From Bacteroidota bacterium (GTDB taxonomy: Bacteria > Bacteroidota > Bacteroidia > UKL13-3), in NCBI GenBank assembly GCA_027488905.1, contig JAIYAT010000035.1:372001-436000 (forward strand): 64,000 nt of DNA, read 5' to 3'. The notes beneath the pieces are model-generated. The model had not been told where the DNA came from and searched no databases. It saw nothing but the letters and a program-made list of their open reading frames with translations. The position numbers and the translations under genes are program-made. Below are positions 16,312-24,014 of this stretch, one piece after another (positions within the stretch are counted from its first letter, which is position 1; each line of letters starts with the position of its first letter).

Positions 16312-17760
16312 TTATCCTACACTACCTTCTAATGAAACTGCCAATAATTTTTGTGCCTCAACGGCAAACTCCATCGGCAATTGGTTCAAAACTTCTTTAC
16401 AAAAACCGTTTACAATAAGTGAAATAGCCTCTTCCAAACCAATTCCTCTTTGACTACAATAAAATATTTGGTCTTCACCAATTTTGCTTGTACTCGCCTC
16501 GTGCTCTAAAGTAGCAGTATTATTATTTACCTCGATATAAGGAAAAGTATGTGCGCCACTTCTATCACCAATTAACATGCTATCACATTGCGTGTAGTTT
16601 CTTGCATGCTCGGCTTTTTTATTAACTTTAACCAATCCTCTATAGCTATTATGAGATTTTCCTGCGGAAATACCTTTAGAAACGATTCTACTTTTAGTAT
16701 GTTTACCAATATGAATCATTTTGGTACCAGTATCTGCTACTTGTGCATTGTTGGTAACGGCAACAGAAAAGAATTCGCCTGTGCTATAATCACCTTTTAG
16801 AATACAAGAAGGATATTTCCAAGTAATGGCAGAACCTGTTTCTACTTGTGTCCAACTGATTTTGGCATAAGCGCCTTCACAAATTCCGCGTTTTGTAACA
16901 AAATTATAGATGCCTCCCTTTCCTTCTTTATCACCAGGGTACCAATTTTGAACGGTAGAATATTTTATTTCAGCTTTTTCTAAAGCAATCAACTCAACTA
17001 CTGCTGCATGCAACTGATTTTCATCACGCATTGGAGCCGTGCAACCTTCTAGGTAACTAACATAGCTGCCTTCATCGGCTATAATCAATGTCCTTTCAAA
17101 CTGGCCAGTATTTTCGGCATTGATACGGAAATAGGTGCTCAATTCCATAGGACAACGCACTCCTTTTGGAATATAGACAAATGAACCATCCGAAAATACG
17201 GCACTGTTTAATGCAGCGAAATAATTGTCTGTGTAAGGAACTACAGAACTTAAATATTTTTTAACTAAATCAGGGTGCTCGTGAACTGCCTCGCTGATGG
17301 CACAAAAAATTACACCCTTTTCTTTGAGTTGCTCTTTAAAGGTTGTGGCAATGGAAACCGAATCAAAAACGGCATCTACTGCTACACCCGTAAGTCTCTT
17401 TTGCTCTAATAAACTGATACCCAATTTTTCAAAAGTCTTTAACAACTCTGGGTCAACTTGATCAAGACTATCTAAAGCAATTTTCTGTTTTGGAGCAGCG
17501 TAATAAATGATGTCTTGGTAGTTAATTTTTGGATAATTGAAGTTTTGCCAATTGGGTTCCTCCATTTTTAGCCAATACCTAAATGCTTTTAAACGATACT
17601 CAAGCATCCATTCAGGTTCATTTTTTTTGGCTGAAATAAACCTAACAATATCTTCATTAAGGCCTTTTGGGGCTGTATCCATTTCAATATCAGTAACAAA
17701 ACCGTACTTATATTCCTGGCTAACAACCTGATCTATAATATCTACTTCTGGTTCAGACAT
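16312..17760 (-). CDS. sufB: SufB Fe-S assembly scaffold
   Basis: SufB is the main cluster-building subunit of SufBC2D. The 482-residue protein shows [12 protein letters not shown], the beta-helix core with YLEGCTAPM, the conserved [18 protein letters not shown] block, and a C-terminal [13 protein letters not shown] motif. It is the first gene of the operon. The upstream 168 bases hold an inverted repeat (17802-17822), a near -7 box (CGAAATTA, reverse TAATTTCG, 17783-17790) and an FNR-consensus palindrome (17854-17867). No sufA or iscR is in the cluster. Confidence 0.97.
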   Translation of the reverse strand: MSEPEVDIIDQVVSQEYKYGFVTDIEMDTAPKGLNEDIVRFISAKKNEPEWMLEYRLKAFRYWLKMEEPNWQNFNYPKINYQDIIYYAAPKQKIALDSLDQVDPELLKTFEKLGISLLEQKRLTGVAVDAVFDSVSIATTFKEQLKEKGVIFCAISEAVHEHPDLVKKYLSSVVPYTDNYFAALNSAVFSDGSFVYIPKGVRCPMELSTYFRINAENTGQFERTLIIADEGSYVSYLEGCTAPMRDENQLHAAVVELIALEKAEIKYSTVQNWYPGDKEGKGGIYNFVTKRGICEGAYAKISWTQVETGSAITWKYPSCILKGDYSTGEFFSVAVTNNAQVADTGTKMIHIGKHTKSRIVSKGISAGKSHNSYRGLVKVNKKAEHARNYTQCDSMLIGDRSGAHTFPYIEVNNNTATLEHEASTSKIGEDQIFYCSQRGIGLEEAISLIVNGFCKEVLNQLPMEFAVEAQKLLAVSLEGSVG

Positions 17761-17801
17761 GCAATATTCTCATTTGAGGGGACGAAATTATGATTTTTAT
17801 C

Positions 17802-17822
17802 AGATTTATTTAAACTAAATCT
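17802..17822. promoter_or_regulatory. Inverted repeat upstream of sufB
   Basis: AGATTTA, 7-base spacer, TAAATCT: a perfect 7-bp inverted repeat about 40-60 bases before sufB, near where a -33 element would lie. It may be a regulator site; AT-richness makes chance occurrence possible. Confidence 0.3.
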
Positions 17823-17853
17823 AAATTAAAGACAAGATTGCCATTAGATTGTT

Positions 17854-17867
17854 TTGATTTAAATCAA
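17854..17867. promoter_or_regulatory. FNR/CRP-type palindrome between sufB and the hydrolase gene
   Basis: TTGATTTAAATCAA is a perfect 14-bp palindrome identical to the FNR consensus TTGATnnnnATCAA. It lies about 94 bases before sufB and 62 bases before the divergent hydrolase. No Crp/Fnr gene is in this window. Confidence 0.5.
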
Positions 17868-17901
17868 TGACATTTTACAAGGTTTCATTTTTAGTTTTAT
17901 A

Positions 17902-17909
17902 TAACTTTG
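17902..17909 (+). promoter_or_regulatory. -7 promoter box of the hydrolase gene
   Basis: TAACTTTG matches TAnnTTTG and lies 19 bases before the TTG start codon. Confidence 0.45.
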
Positions 17910-17928
17910 GAGCCCAATTAATTTCAAG

Positions 17929-18696
17929 TTGCAATTAAACTATAAAACATTTGGCCAAGGTCAATCTACCCTAATAATCCTTCACGGTTTCATGGGCTCC
18001 TTAGATAATTGGCAAACACTTGCTGGGAAATTTGGAGATTTTGGCAATGTAATTACCCTCGACCAAAGAAATCATGGTAAGTCGCCACATACAGATATTC
18101 ATTCCATTCCTTTGATGGTAAACGACTTAAAGCTTTTCTTGGATCAACACAAGCTTGAAACCATCTATTTAATGGGACATTCGATGGGCGGAAAGGTAGC
18201 CATGCAGTTTGCCTTAGATTTTCCAGATAAGGTAGAAAAATTGGTGGTGGTAGATATTGCACCTCGCAAGTATCACCGTGGACATGATGATGTTTTTGAA
18301 GCAATCTATGCCATAGACCTAAACAAAATTCAATCTAGAAAAGATGCAGAACTTGCCATGGAATCCCTAATGCCTGATTATGGCACAAGACAGTTTTTAC
18401 TTAAAAACCTGGACAGAAAGGAAGATGGCACCTATCAATGGAAAATGAATTTACCTGTTCTTCATACTTATTACGAGGAAATCATTCAGGAAATTGGTTC
18501 AAACCGAAAATTCTTGAACCCAATCTTGGTGATTAAAGGTGGAAAGTCTAAATACATTTCTGTGAAGGATCAAGATGACTATTTGAAACTATTTCCTAAT
18601 TATGAGATAGTTACCATTCCAAATGCTGGTCACTGGGTGCATGCAGAGCAAGCAGAATTATTTTATAACGAAGTAGTTAATTTTCTTTATCGTTAA
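17929..18696 (+). CDS. Alpha/beta hydrolase (YbfF-like esterase)
   Basis: This 255-residue cytosolic hydrolase has oxyanion motif LHGFMGS (about residues 18-24), nucleophile elbow GHSMGG (Ser about 85), an acid in the GGKSKYIS region, and catalytic His in NAGHWVHAE (about 238). It is most like the YbfF/abhydrolase-1 esterases, which act on short acyl esters or acyl-CoA; the substrate is unknown. It starts at TTG 17929, as no ATG precedes the first strand. The 3' end overlaps the convergent thioesterase gene by 20 bases. Confidence 0.88.
   Translation: MQLNYKTFGQGQSTLIILHGFMGSLDNWQTLAGKFGDFGNVITLDQRNHGKSPHTDIHSIPLMVNDLKLFLDQHKLETIYLMGHSMGGKVAMQFALDFPDKVEKLVVVDIAPRKYHRGHDDVFEAIYAIDLNKIQSRKDAELAMESLMPDYGTRQFLLKNLDRKEDGTYQWKMNLPVLHTYYEEIIQEIGSNRKFLNPILVIKGGKSKYISVKDQDDYLKLFPNYEIVTIPNAGHWVHAEQAELFYNEVVNFLYR
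18496..18505 (-). repeat. GGTTTGAACC element 6
   Basis: Exact copy in the hydrolase gene, read as Gly-Ser-Asn. A half-like TTGAACCCAA follows 8 bases later. Confidence 0.9.
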
Positions 18697-19117
18697 TTGA
18701 ATTTGCAACTTCCAGAAATTCTTTTGGAACACTTACTGTTTTTCGATCTGTATAATCAAAACAAACCATACCGGTTTTAGCTTCACAAACCACTATTCCG
18801 TTTTGGTTTGTCATTCGATACATTAAATCGAAACTTCTTTTGCCAAAATCTCCAGCACCAATTTCTATGCTTAAAACATCCCCATAAAAGCATTCAGCCT
18901 TATATACTACTGCAACATCACCCATGATTACACCAACGCCTGCAAGGTTTTTTTCAGACCAATTCCATTGGTTAAAATAGTGCATTCTTGCCTCTTGCAT
19001 GTATTCCAAATACACATGATTGGCAAGGTGGTTTCCATAGTTTAAATCTGAAATTCTTACTGGAATTTCTATTTTGAATTTAAGTTCCTCTGGAATCAAT
19101 AATTTTATTCTAGCCAT
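18677..19117 (-). CDS. Hot-dog acyl-CoA thioesterase (4HBT family)
   Basis: This 146-residue single hot-dog domain has the 4HBT N-terminal motif in the form VRISDLNYGNHLANHVYLEYMQEAR (shown in part; about residues 21-45), where the catalytic Asp of the family is in SDLNYGNH. It then has VYKAECFYGD and a CEAKTGMVCFDY strand. Such proteins hydrolyse acyl-CoA thioesters; chain preference cannot be read. It is adjacent to the deiodinase-like gene (1-base gap) and is probably the last gene of that operon. Confidence 0.85.
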   Translation of the reverse strand: MARIKLLIPEELKFKIEIPVRISDLNYGNHLANHVYLEYMQEARMHYFNQWNWSEKNLAGVGVIMGDVAVVYKAECFYGDVLSIEIGAGDFGKRSFDLMYRMTNQNGIVVCEAKTGMVCFDYTDRKTVSVPKEFLEVANSINDKEN

Positions 19118-19118
19118 A

Positions 19119-19778
19119 TTATTCGTAAAAAACTGAAATTTCGTATAAAGATTTTTTTGTGATAGTTGGTACCAAGGCGGCCTTTTTAGGAAACCCTACT
19201 GGCAAGACCAAATAAGGTCTTTCATTGGCTGGCCGATTTAATATTTGGGTTAAAAAACCCATTGGACTTGGTGTGTGAGTTAAGGTAACTAAACCCGCTT
19301 GATGTATTGCCTGAATAAGAAATCCGCAAGCAATTCCAACTGATTCCTGCGAATAGTAGGTATTAGATTTTACATTATTTTCGAGTTCATATGCCTTTCT
19401 AAAAATAATTATTAACCAAGGAGCCTCCTCCAAAAATGGCTTTTGCCAATCCGTTCCAAGTGGAGCCAAATCCTTTAGCCACTCTTCACTCATTCTATTT
19501 TCATAACTTTCCCTTTCTTCCTTTTCGGCTGCGGTGCGTATTTGTGTTTTTATTGCTTTATTAGAAACAGCACAAAACGTCCAAGGCTGCTTGTTAGCGC
19601 CGCTAGGCGCTGTGCCTGCACTCATTATGATTTTTTCAATTAATTCTTTCGGAACTACTTCAGAAGAAATATCTCTTACCGACCTTCTTTTCTTTAGTTC
19701 TTGATAATTTGCCTCAGCTAACCCAAGCATTTCAGAAGCCGCTTTAGGATTAAAATCAAGTGGGTTGAACCTATACAT
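19119..19778 (-). CDS. Iodotyrosine-deiodinase-like nitroreductase-fold flavoprotein
   Basis: This 219-residue FMN enzyme starts with the FMN phosphate-binding RRSVRDIS (about residues 31-38) and AGTAPSGANKQPWTF. It then has the substrate lid characteristic of iodotyrosine deiodinases: a Glu and Tyr in REERESYENRM-like sequence, then WLKDLAPLGTDWQKPFLE with the conserved Lys. The C-terminus has LTHTPSPMGFL, RPANERPYLVLPVGFP and TKKSL. Those lid residues hold the amino acid zwitterion of halotyrosine in characterised members, including a Bacteroidota one. Reductive dehalogenation of halotyrosine is therefore likely. It overlaps the upstream receptor gene by 8 bases. Confidence 0.85.
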   Translation of the reverse strand: MYRFNPLDFNPKAASEMLGLAEANYQELKKRRSVRDISSEVVPKELIEKIIMSAGTAPSGANKQPWTFCAVSNKAIKTQIRTAAEKEERESYENRMSEEWLKDLAPLGTDWQKPFLEEAPWLIIIFRKAYELENNVKSNTYYSQESVGIACGFLIQAIHQAGLVTLTHTPSPMGFLTQILNRPANERPYLVLPVGFPKKAALVPTITKKSLYEISVFYE

Positions 19779-20574
19779 ACATTTCGCTCATTAAGTTTTT
19801 AAAGTATTTTACACTTTTCAATAACCTGCTACCATACCAGCTAAAAAGTTCTCCGTCTACAAGTAAAACCTTAGCCTTTGGCAATAGTGACTTTAATTCT
19901 TCAATATGTTTTTCCTTAAATGGATAAGGTTCTGATGACAACAAAATAACTTCAGGATTTAGTTCTATTAAACTTTCATTTGTTATTTGAGGATACCTTC
20001 CAATTTCATTAGAGACAACATTAATCAAGCCCATTCTTTTCAGCATATCATTTATAAAGGTGTCGCTGCCAGCCGCCATCCAAGGGGCACGCCAAATAAG
20101 GTATAGGCATTTTTTAGGTTCGGTTTGAACCAATAAGGTTTCAAAATCAGAGGTGAGGCTTGCACATATTTCTTTTGCTTTCGTCTCCTTTTCAACTAAG
20201 AAGCCTACTTGTTCAATCATCATTAGTGCATCCTTTAAATCTTTAATATCACTCATCCAAACCGGAAATTCAAGCATAAGTTCTTCTATTTGCTGCTGTT
20301 CGTTTTCCTCTTTATTACCTATGATTAAATCGGGTTGAAGACTTTTTATCAAGTCCAATTTAAGCTTTTTTGTCCCTCCTATTTTTGTTTTGCTCTCATG
20401 CATTTCTTTGGGGTGAATGCAAAAAATAGTTTGGGCAATTAGCTCCTCGTTCAATCCCAAATCATATAACAATTCTGTTTGTGAGGGCACTAGACTTATG
20501 ATGCGTTTGGGTGGAAAAGCATAATTAATGCTTCTGCCCATCATGTCTACAACTGCTTTTTTCTCGGATATCAT
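19771..20574 (-). CDS. Helical-backbone metal receptor (BtuF/TroA-like), no signal peptide
   Basis: This 267-residue protein has the class III periplasmic binding fold: RIISLVPSQTELLYDLGL (about residues 24-41), IGGTKKLKLDLIKSLQPDLII, a long backbone helix near 110-140, then WRAPWMAAGSDTFINDML and VILLSSEPYPF. It resembles cobalamin/haem/iron-chelate receptors such as BtuF. No signal peptide or lipobox precedes the fold, so it appears cytoplasmic, and no permease or ATPase gene is adjacent. The start is ATG 20574; ATG 20544 (MMGRS) is an alternative. It is the first gene of an operon with the deiodinase-like flavoprotein and thioesterase. Confidence 0.8.
   Translation of the reverse strand: MISEKKAVVDMMGRSINYAFPPKRIISLVPSQTELLYDLGLNEELIAQTIFCIHPKEMHESKTKIGGTKKLKLDLIKSLQPDLIIGNKEENEQQQIEELMLEFPVWMSDIKDLKDALMMIEQVGFLVEKETKAKEICASLTSDFETLLVQTEPKKCLYLIWRAPWMAAGSDTFINDMLKRMGLINVVSNEIGRYPQITNESLIELNPEVILLSSEPYPFKEKHIEELKSLLPKAKVLLVDGELFSWYGSRLLKSVKYFKNLMSEMYV
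20122..20131 (+). repeat. GGTTTGAACC element 7
   Basis: Exact copy in the metal-receptor gene, read as Val-Gln-Thr; flanks gttc and aata. Confidence 0.9.
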
Positions 20575-20647
20575 GAAGCAAAAAAGCGAAAGAAAACGAA
20601 ATATCCCAAAGGCTATTATCTTTGCAAGCGTTTATCTAAGAAAATTT

Positions 20648-21358
20648 ATGGGAAGAGTATTCGAAAAACGGAAACATAAGATGTTTGCACGTTATGCAAA
20701 AATGAGTCAGGCCTTTACCAAAATTGGCAAAGAAATTTCTATTGCAGTAAAAATTGGTGGAGCAGATCCTGAGGGTAATTCAAGGTTAAGAGCCATTATT
20801 ACAAATGCCAAATCAATCAACATGCCTAAGGCAAATATTGATGCTGCCATTCAAAGAGCCTCAAGTAAAACTGAGAAAGAAATGGAAGAAATTGCTTACG
20901 AAGGAAAAGGTCCACATGGCGTGGCAATGATTATTGAAACAGCCACGGATAACCCAACTAGAACCATTGCTAACCTCAGAGCACATATGAACAAAACAGG
21001 TGGTCAGATGTTAAACTCTGGCAGTCTTGATTTCTTATTTGAAAGAAAAGGAATTTTTATCATTCCGATGGAAGGCATCGATTTAGAGTCATTTGAGCTA
21101 GAAATGATTGATTTTGGAATGGAGGATATGGAAGAAGATGGTGAAGGAAATTACATTATCACTGTTCCATTTACTGAGTTTGGTGCGATGCAAAAAGCAT
21201 TGGAAGACAATAAAATCGAAATTAAAAACGCTCAATTGCAACGCTTGCCAACAAATGGTGTTGAGTTAAATGAAGAGCAATTGGAGGATTTTGGCAAATT
21301 GCTAGATAGATTAGACGAAGACGATGATGTTGTTAATGTTTGGCATAATTTAAAATAA
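20648..21358 (+). CDS. YebC/PmpR-family regulator
   Basis: This 236-residue protein has the three-domain YebC layout: an N-terminal RNA/DNA-contacting region (MGRVFEKRKHKMFARYAKMSQ), the ITNAKSINMPKANIDAAIQRAS motif (described in part), and YEGKGPHGVAMIIE with acidic C-terminal domains. YebC proteins are known as transcription regulators, and more recently as factors that assist ribosomes at proline-rich stretches. Bacteroidota forms begin MGRxFE, so ATG 20648 is chosen over the upstream frame that overlaps the divergent receptor gene. The GNAT-nitrilase gene follows after 1 base. Confidence 0.94.
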   Translation: MGRVFEKRKHKMFARYAKMSQAFTKIGKEISIAVKIGGADPEGNSRLRAIITNAKSINMPKANIDAAIQRASSKTEKEMEEIAYEGKGPHGVAMIIETATDNPTRTIANLRAHMNKTGGQMLNSGSLDFLFERKGIFIIPMEGIDLESFELEMIDFGMEDMEEDGEGNYIITVPFTEFGAMQKALEDNKIEIKNAQLQRLPTNGVELNEEQLEDFGKLLDRLDEDDDVVNVWHNLK

Positions 21359-21359
21359 A

Positions 21360-22892
21360 GTGAAAACAAGGTCGTCCCGCAAACCAAAGCTTATCGAAAG
21401 ACAAGCTGAACATTCAGATTTAAAGGCAATCATTAAATTGTCTCAAATCTGCTTTCCCAAAAATGACCCATGGACCTTACCCATGCTAGAGAGTCAATTT
21501 AAGTTGTTTCCAGAAGGAATGCAAGTAATAGAATATGAGGGAGAAATTGTAGGTTCGGCCAGTAGCTTAATTATAAGTTGGGATGAATATGATGACGACC
21601 ATAGTTGGAAAGAAATTTGCGACAATGGGTTTATCACCAATCATGATGAGGAAGGTGATACATTATATGGCATTGAGGTTATGGTTCATCCAGATTACCA
21701 AGGCTTAAAAATCGGAAGGCGCTTGTATGAAATGCGCAAAGTGCTCTGTTTGGAGAAGAACCTAAAACGTATTTTAATTGGCGGTCGAGTTCCAAATTAC
21801 CATAAATATTCGAATGATTTTGGTATACGCGCCTACATAAAAAGAGTTGTAGATAAAAAAATTAAGGATCCAGTAGTTACGTTTCAACTCTCTCAAGGGT
21901 TTACCATTCAAAGAATCATAAAAGATTACTTGCCAGAAGATTTAGAAAGTGAAGGGTATGCCTTATCGTTGGAATGGATTAATTTGGATTATGTTCCAGA
22001 AATTAAAGAAAGAAGTGTATTAATGAAAAAAGTTCGTATTTGTTGCATACAATACGAACTAAGAAAAATAAGAAGCTTTAAAGAATTTGCCCAACAATGC
22101 GAGTATTTCACAGATGTGGCTTCAAATTACAAATCTGATTTCGCATTATTTCCAGAGCTTTTTACCACTCAACTTTTATCGTTGCATGAATACAAAAGTA
22201 TGAGTCCTGAGGACAGTATCCGTAAAATTGATGAATATACTGATGATTATATTGAGTTGTTTTCACGCCTTTCCATGGAATACAACATCAATATTATTGC
22301 TGGAACGCATTTACAAGTAGAAGGAGAAAATCTGTATAATATTTCTTACTTGTTTAAACGTGATGGCACCTATGAAAAGCAGTATAAAATTCATATTACT
22401 AGCAACGAAAGCAAGTGGTGGGGCGTTAAACCAGGAAATGAAATTAAAACCTTTAATACAGATTGTGGCAGGGTTGCAATTAATATTTGCTATGATGTAG
22501 AATTCCCAGAAATGGCAAGAATTGCATGTAACAAAGGCGCCAAAATCATTTTTGTACCATTTTCTACAGACGAAAAGCATGGACATTTAAGGGTGAAAAT
22601 TTGTGCTCAAGCTAGGGCAGTTGAAAACCAAGTTTTTGTGGCAACTGCTGGAACAATTGGAAATATTCCATCGGTGGATAATATGGATATTAACTATGCC
22701 CAATCTGGAATTTATACACCTTCAGACTTTGCCTTTCCACCAGATGCTATTGCTGGGGAATGCAGCACAAATATCGAAACGGTAGTAATTGCAGACTTAG
22801 ACCTTGCCGCTTTAGAAAGGGCTAGAAATACTGGTACTGTGCTAAATTGGAAAGACAGAAGGAATGATATGTATGATGTTTTGGAAAAGTAA
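21360..22892 (+). CDS. GNAT acetyltransferase-carbon-nitrogen hydrolase fusion
   Basis: This 510-residue two-domain protein has residues about 12-210 as a GNAT fold (IKLSQICFP at its start; acetyl-CoA loop in HPDYQGLKIGRRLYE) and about 222-505 as a nitrilase-superfamily amidase. The amidase has the full Glu-Lys-Cys triad: Glu in LFPELFTTQ, Lys in YEKQYKIHIT and Cys in INICYDVEFPE. The nitrilase half often acts on omega-amides or carbamoyl-amines. The fusion suggests two steps on one substrate, or N-acyl transfer followed by deamidation, but the substrate is unknown. It starts at GTG 21360, coupled to yebC. Confidence 0.92.
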   Translation: MKTRSSRKPKLIERQAEHSDLKAIIKLSQICFPKNDPWTLPMLESQFKLFPEGMQVIEYEGEIVGSASSLIISWDEYDDDHSWKEICDNGFITNHDEEGDTLYGIEVMVHPDYQGLKIGRRLYEMRKVLCLEKNLKRILIGGRVPNYHKYSNDFGIRAYIKRVVDKKIKDPVVTFQLSQGFTIQRIIKDYLPEDLESEGYALSLEWINLDYVPEIKERSVLMKKVRICCIQYELRKIRSFKEFAQQCEYFTDVASNYKSDFALFPELFTTQLLSLHEYKSMSPEDSIRKIDEYTDDYIELFSRLSMEYNINIIAGTHLQVEGENLYNISYLFKRDGTYEKQYKIHITSNESKWWGVKPGNEIKTFNTDCGRVAINICYDVEFPEMARIACNKGAKIIFVPFSTDEKHGHLRVKICAQARAVENQVFVATAGTIGNIPSVDNMDINYAQSGIYTPSDFAFPPDAIAGECSTNIETVVIADLDLAALERARNTGTVLNWKDRRNDMYDVLEK

Positions 22893-22897
22893 ATAGA

Positions 22898-24001
22898 TTA
22901 ATAGATTGGAATTTCGACAACAAAAGAGCTCCCTTTTCCAAGTTCACTAACCACTGATATTTTACATCCTAAGGCTTCTAGCTTCGATTTAACCAAAAAC
23001 AAACTCAGTCCTCTGCCAGTAGATTGTTTATGAAAACGTTGGTAAAACCCAAATAATCTGTCTTTAAGCCTTGAAGTTTCTATACCTAAACCATTATCGA
23101 TTACTTCGATGTATAATTTACTTGCATTTTCAAACGCCCTAATTTTTAGCTCTAAAGGTTGAGATTCCTTGCAATAATGAATTGCATTTTTGATTAATGT
23201 ATTAAGTGTAAACTGTAAGATAAATTTTGGGAAGTTAAGTGTCAATTTTTCATTTATTTCTAAAAGGACATTAGCATTTACCCTATCTAATTCGCTTTTA
23301 AACTCATTTATTTCGGTTTGAACCAACTCCTCAAGTGCAATATTATCAGATTGAAGAGGGTCTAACTTCCTTGATTCAATTCCAAGTATAAGATCGGTAA
23401 GCGTTTGATTTAGATTTTCAGAACTTATTCTTAAGCCTTTGATTAAATCTTCATCATGACGTTTTTCTACTTCAAGTAAACTGGTAATGGCAAGAATATT
23501 TGTAAGTGGCCCACGCATGTTATGGGTGGTTATGAAATTGTACTTTTCTAGATTTTCATTCATTCGGCACAGTTCCAAAATAATTTGATTCTTTTCCTCT
23601 ATAGCCCTTTTAAGTGGTGTTATATCTCTGGAGTTAATGATAAAGGCATTTAATTCAGGATTATTTAACTGGTTGTTTCCAAAAGCCTCAAGATGCAAAT
23701 AAGAGCCATCTTCATTTCTAAACCTAAACTCAACTTTTTCGGCAGCACCTTCTATTTGCGTCGCCCTGCTAAAGGTTTCCGCTACAAATTTCACATCATC
23801 TGGATGCACCATTTCCAATATGTTCTTGCCTTTAAGTTGATTTTCTGCATAACTCATCTTTTGTTTTGTAGAACTGCTATGAAAAGTAATTTCTCCAGCT
23901 TTATTTACAATAGTAATAATATCACGACTATTGAGTAAAATTAACTTAAATGCATCTTCTGAAATGATACCACCATTATTGAGTATATGATTCTTTTCCA
24001 T
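22898..24001 (-). CDS. PAS-domain sensor histidine kinase
   Basis: This soluble 367-residue kinase has a PAS domain (about residues 15-130, including MVHPDDVKF and FRNEDGSYLHLEAFG of the PAS-PAC type) and a short coiled coil. Its dimerisation domain has phospho-acceptor His in FITTHNMRGPLTN (about 158), and its HATPase domain has NTLIKNAIHYC, DNGLGIE and GRGLSLFLVK. There are no membrane helices. It lies 13 bases downstream of the membrane P-loop ATPase, so the pair probably forms an operon. No response regulator or receiver domain accompanies it. Confidence 0.9.
   Translation of the reverse strand: MEKNHILNNGGIISEDAFKLILLNSRDIITIVNKAGEITFHSSSTKQKMSYAENQLKGKNILEMVHPDDVKFVAETFSRATQIEGAAEKVEFRFRNEDGSYLHLEAFGNNQLNNPELNAFIINSRDITPLKRAIEEKNQIILELCRMNENLEKYNFITTHNMRGPLTNILAITSLLEVEKRHDEDLIKGLRISSENLNQTLTDLILGIESRKLDPLQSDNIALEELVQTEINEFKSELDRVNANVLLEINEKLTLNFPKFILQFTLNTLIKNAIHYCKESQPLELKIRAFENASKLYIEVIDNGLGIETSRLKDRLFGFYQRFHKQSTGRGLSLFLVKSKLEALGCKISVVSELGKGSSFVVEIPIY
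23315..23324 (+). repeat. GGTTTGAACC element 8
   Basis: Exact copy in the PAS kinase gene, read as Val-Gln-Thr; flanks tttc and aact. Confidence 0.9.
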
Positions 24002-24014
24002 AATTCCTCTGCAA

